Origin: an uncultured Eubacteriales bacterium
Lineage (GTDB): Bacteria; Bacillota; Clostridia; Oscillospirales; Acutalibacteraceae
Direction: 5' to 3'
NCBI GenBank assembly: GCA_900320925.1
Contig: ONUD01000059.1
Coordinates: forward strand, 1-6,751
Length of the DNA: 6,751 nucleotides
Below, in pieces: positions 5,761-6,751 of the stretch. The translations under genes were made by a program, and so were the position numbers. Within the stretch, counting starts at the first letter, position 1, and each line of letters begins with the position of its first letter. The notes beneath the pieces were generated by a model. The model was not told the origin of the DNA and ran no database searches. It worked only from the letters and a program-made list of their open reading frames with translations.

Positions 5761-6093
5761 ATGAATGTTTCTTTCTACGGCTATCATGCCGATCTGCTCA
5801 CCTTTGAGGCAACTTCTTCCGTCACTGCCGGCCTGCCTGTCGTGATGTCCGACAACGGCAAGGTTACCAAAGCTACCACTGATTTTTTCGGTGTCTGTGC
5901 TTCTGTCAAAAACGGATTTGCTTCCGTGCAAATTGACGGCTATGTCCGTCTGCCCTACACCGGCTCTCTCTCTGTCGGCTACAACAAGCTGATTGTCAAC
6001 AGCGATGCTGTCAAAGTCGATGCTTCCAACGGCAGGGAACGTCTGGTACTCGATGTCGATGAAACAACCCATACCGCCGGTATCATTCTGTAA
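5761..6093 (+). CDS. Small head protein, probable capsid decoration/cement protein
   Basis: A 110-residue protein between the protease/scaffold and the major capsid gene, the usual position of a head decoration or cement protein that stabilises the expanded shell. The sequence is almost entirely short beta-type segments with turns: 'SSVTAGLPVVMSDNGKVTKATT', 'FFGVCASVKNGFASVQIDGYVRLPYTGSLSVGYNKLIV'. It resembles in style the small beta-rich cement proteins (DUF2190-like: 'vtaG.pv..', 'G.v.lp', 'vG..l'), but I cannot assign a family with certainty. No signal peptide, cysteine cluster or membrane segment is present. Its TAA stop overlaps the ribosome binding site of the capsid gene, so its output is probably tied to that of the capsid protein. 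Confidence 0.7.
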   Translation: MNVSFYGYHADLLTFEATSSVTAGLPVVMSDNGKVTKATTDFFGVCASVKNGFASVQIDGYVRLPYTGSLSVGYNKLIVNSDAVKVDASNGRERLVLDVDETTHTAGIIL

Positions 6094-6100
6094 GGAGGAA
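6092..6100 (+). promoter_or_regulatory. Ribosome binding site of the major capsid gene, overlapping the decoration stop
   Basis: AAGGAGGAA starts inside the TAA stop (6091-6093) and its GGAGG core is 9 bases before the ATG at 6108, with a T-rich, unstructured spacer that favours strong translation. Confidence 0.8.
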
Positions 6101-6107
6101 TTTTTCT

Positions 6108-6751
6108 ATGGCTTTTTATGATTCTATCAAACTCGAAAAGGAAATGTACGGCAATGGCCGTTCCCTGACCGCTGTACTGGAGGAGCTTGACCCCTCCGAC
6201 AATTACCGCAATACCGATATGGAGGGACTGGATGCCTTCCAGCGTCAGCTCAAACGCTATGATATCCGTGTCGGCGGGGCTTACTCTGACCAGGTACAGA
6301 AATTCTTTGCCTCTTCCAACTCCGCCGCCCTCTTCCCCGAATACATCGCCCGTGCTGTGAAGCAGGGTATGACCTCTTTCGATGTCCTTTCCGATATTAC
6401 CGCTGCCAGAACCGTCATTGACGGACTGGATTACCGTTCTGTGACCGTTGTTTCGGACAGTCCTGCCGACAGCGTGACCGCTGAAGCCGCTGCTCTCCCC
6501 CAGACCGATATCAGAACCAATGATGCTACCGTCACTCTCAACAAACGTGGCAGAGTACTGACCGCTTCCTATGAGTCAGTCAAATACCAGCGTCTTGATG
6601 TCTTTACAGTAACACTTCGCCGTATCGGTGCATATATAGCAAAAGAACTGTTGAAAGATGCCGTTGATGTCCTTGTCAGCAACGCTCAGACGGTGACCGA
6701 AAGCGGAACTTTTTCTTACAGCTCTCTGCTCAAGCTCTGGGCTGCCGTGAA
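6108..6751 (+). CDS. Major capsid protein (HK97-fold type), N-terminal part
   Basis: Open from ATG 6108 to the right edge: 214 residues, no stop, so the gene continues outside. The protein forms the hexamers and pentamers of the head shell. Features: a charged helical N-terminal segment (residues 1-65, KLEKEMYGNGRSLTAVLEEL and DAFQRQLKRYDI), then LFPEYIARAVKQGM (75-88), a landmark seen in major capsid proteins of Firmicute phages and typical of the start of the folded shell domain. After it come beta segments 'SVTVVSD' and 'TDIRTNDATVTLNKRGRVLTASYESVKYQRLDVF', which could correspond to the E-loop and P-domain entrance, and the long helix 'VTLRRIGAYIAKELLKDAVDVLV', as expected for the spine helix. 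The assignment fits the position directly after protease, scaffold and decoration genes. Whether the N-terminal segment is cleaved by the upstream protease cannot be seen. Confidence 0.88.
   Translation, partial: MAFYDSIKLEKEMYGNGRSLTAVLEELDPSDNYRNTDMEGLDAFQRQLKRYDIRVGGAYSDQVQKFFASSNSAALFPEYIARAVKQGMTSFDVLSDITAARTVIDGLDYRSVTVVSDSPADSVTAEAAALPQTDIRTNDATVTLNKRGRVLTASYESVKYQRLDVFTVTLRRIGAYIAKELLKDAVDVLVSNAQTVTESGTFSYSSLLKLWAAV

Overview
The window looks like an endospore-forming Firmicute, most likely a class Clostridia gut-type organism. The evidence is a clear spore germination protease gene (gpr), Gram-positive style ribosome binding sites (AAGGAGG, AGGAGGTGATC) and a Gram-positive lipoprotein. 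No RNA genes, CRISPR array, integrase or insertion sequence is visible.

Layout. (1) 1-581, minus strand: N-terminal 193 residues of gpr, cut by the left window edge. (2) 582-746: divergent intergenic region with a consensus housekeeping promoter (TTGACA-17 bp-TATAAT) facing right. (3) 747-2000, plus: an orphan substrate-binding lipoprotein of the type 1 periplasmic-binding (ribose/sugar-binding) fold, closed by a strong intrinsic terminator at 2011-2042. (4) 2043-2129: short spacer with a second, perfect 10-bp-stem hairpin. (5) 2130/2148-6751, plus: the packaging and head module of a tailed phage in canonical order: small-terminase-like protein, PBSX-family large terminase, portal, prohead protease carrying a probable in-frame nested scaffold gene, a small decoration-like protein, and an HK97-fold-type major capsid protein cut by the right edge.

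How the genes work together. The terminase pair would recognise and cut concatemeric DNA and pump it through the portal. The protease and scaffold direct procapsid assembly around the major capsid protein, and the small protein before the capsid gene probably decorates the head. The head genes are tightly packed. Three of them (portal, decoration, capsid) have a Shine-Dalgarno sequence that physically overlaps the stop codon of the gene before, which suggests translational coupling on one long transcript. No good promoter is visible directly in front of the module.

The window therefore probably spans the edge of a prophage or domesticated prophage that sits beside sporulation genes. The exact boundary is not resolved: the lipoprotein shares the codon habits of the phage genes and differs from gpr, so it may be element cargo rather than host. 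Nothing here is clearly a new system. The points most worth checking are the protease/scaffold nested start, the possible ATC start of the small terminase, and the boundary with the lipoprotein.
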